The notes below the pieces were generated by a model. It made no database searches, was not told the origin of the DNA, and saw nothing but the letters and a program-made list of their open reading frames with translations. From contig NZ_JFHC01000015.1 of the NCBI RefSeq assembly GCF_000698595.1, positions 49,857 to 113,856 on the forward strand: DNA of 64,000 bases, read 5' to 3'. Below, piece by piece: positions 63,907-64,000 of the stretch; position 1 is the first letter of the stretch; each line of letters begins with the position of its first letter. A program made the position numbers and the translations under genes. This DNA is from Caballeronia glathei (GTDB taxonomy: Bacteria > Pseudomonadota > Gammaproteobacteria > Burkholderiales > Burkholderiaceae).

Positions 63907-64000
63907 CTACACCGCTGTCTGAGCGGCGCCATTCTCGGGCTTGGCCATCGTCTCCGGCACGACAGAGGCAACAGGTGGGGTGAGCGCTTTCTTCGCAGCA
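63907..64000 (-). CDS. 3' end of a minus-strand gene (function not recognised)
   Basis: The frame is open from the window edge to a TAG at 63907-63909, giving a C-terminus reading AAKKALTPPVASVVPET followed by MAKPENGAAQTAV. The Ala/Lys/Pro-rich tail is of the sort found at the ends of phasins and histone-like proteins, but 31 residues are too few to decide. The terminator at 63829-63865 lies downstream of it, supporting a real gene. Confidence 0.5.
   Translation of the reverse strand, partial: AAKKALTPPVASVVPETMAKPENGAAQTAV

Overview
The window is GC-rich DNA of Burkholderiaceae type, most likely Paraburkholderia or Caballeronia. The evidence is the codon use, the porin family, and a complete indole-3-acetate (iac) cluster with the regulator set known from that group. 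Nearly all of it is transport and catabolism with local regulators, as expected of a secondary replicon. I saw no rRNA, tRNA, CRISPR array, transposase or replication origin.

Layout. (1) 1-6025: a sugar-type ABC importer (double ATPase, two permeases) with an SMP-30 lactonase, flanked by two paralogous periplasmic binding proteins, the first cut by the window edge. (2) 6062-25814: an organosulfur-scavenging island with three flavin-dependent LLM monooxygenases, a DszC/SfnB-like flavoprotein, a TauD-like dioxygenase, two aliphatic-sulfonate/taurine-type ABC importers and a family-5 (peptide/opine-type) ABC importer. (3) 25900-29778: a junction with otsA, a small orphan protein, a metallo-beta-lactamase-fold hydrolase with lower GC than its neighbours, a short coding remnant and a DUF1488-like protein.

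(4) 29931-45681: an unassigned catabolic cluster, almost all on the minus strand. It holds a D-2-hydroxyacid dehydrogenase, a Rieske oxygenase (alpha, beta), UbiX and UbiD decarboxylase partners, an acyl-CoA ligase, a VOC protein, a PaaI-like thioesterase, a zinc-type dehydrogenase, an ABC importer with two near-duplicate binding proteins, two near-duplicate GntR regulators and a porin. The gene set suggests uptake of a small (hetero)aromatic carboxylate followed by prenyl-FMN-dependent decarboxylation and/or CoA activation and ring hydroxylation. I cannot match the combination to a described pathway, and it is the best candidate here for something new.

(5) 45682-48879: a gene-poor stretch, an AraC regulator and a second porin. 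(6) 49198-63630: two MFS transporters and the iac genes: iacF-like reductase, LysR regulator, iacC, iacD, a double tautomerase, a soluble PAS histidine kinase, iacA-iacB-iacI-iacH-iacE, a FixJ/TodT-type response regulator and iacG. Two regulatory signals stand out: a nearly identical 17-bp element ahead of iacF and between the LysR gene and iacC, and a CTAAAG-N4-CTTTAG inverted repeat between the kinase gene and iacA. Known work on iac systems has auxin converted to catechol; no catechol genes are in the window. The window ends with a strong intrinsic terminator and the 3' end of a minus-strand gene.
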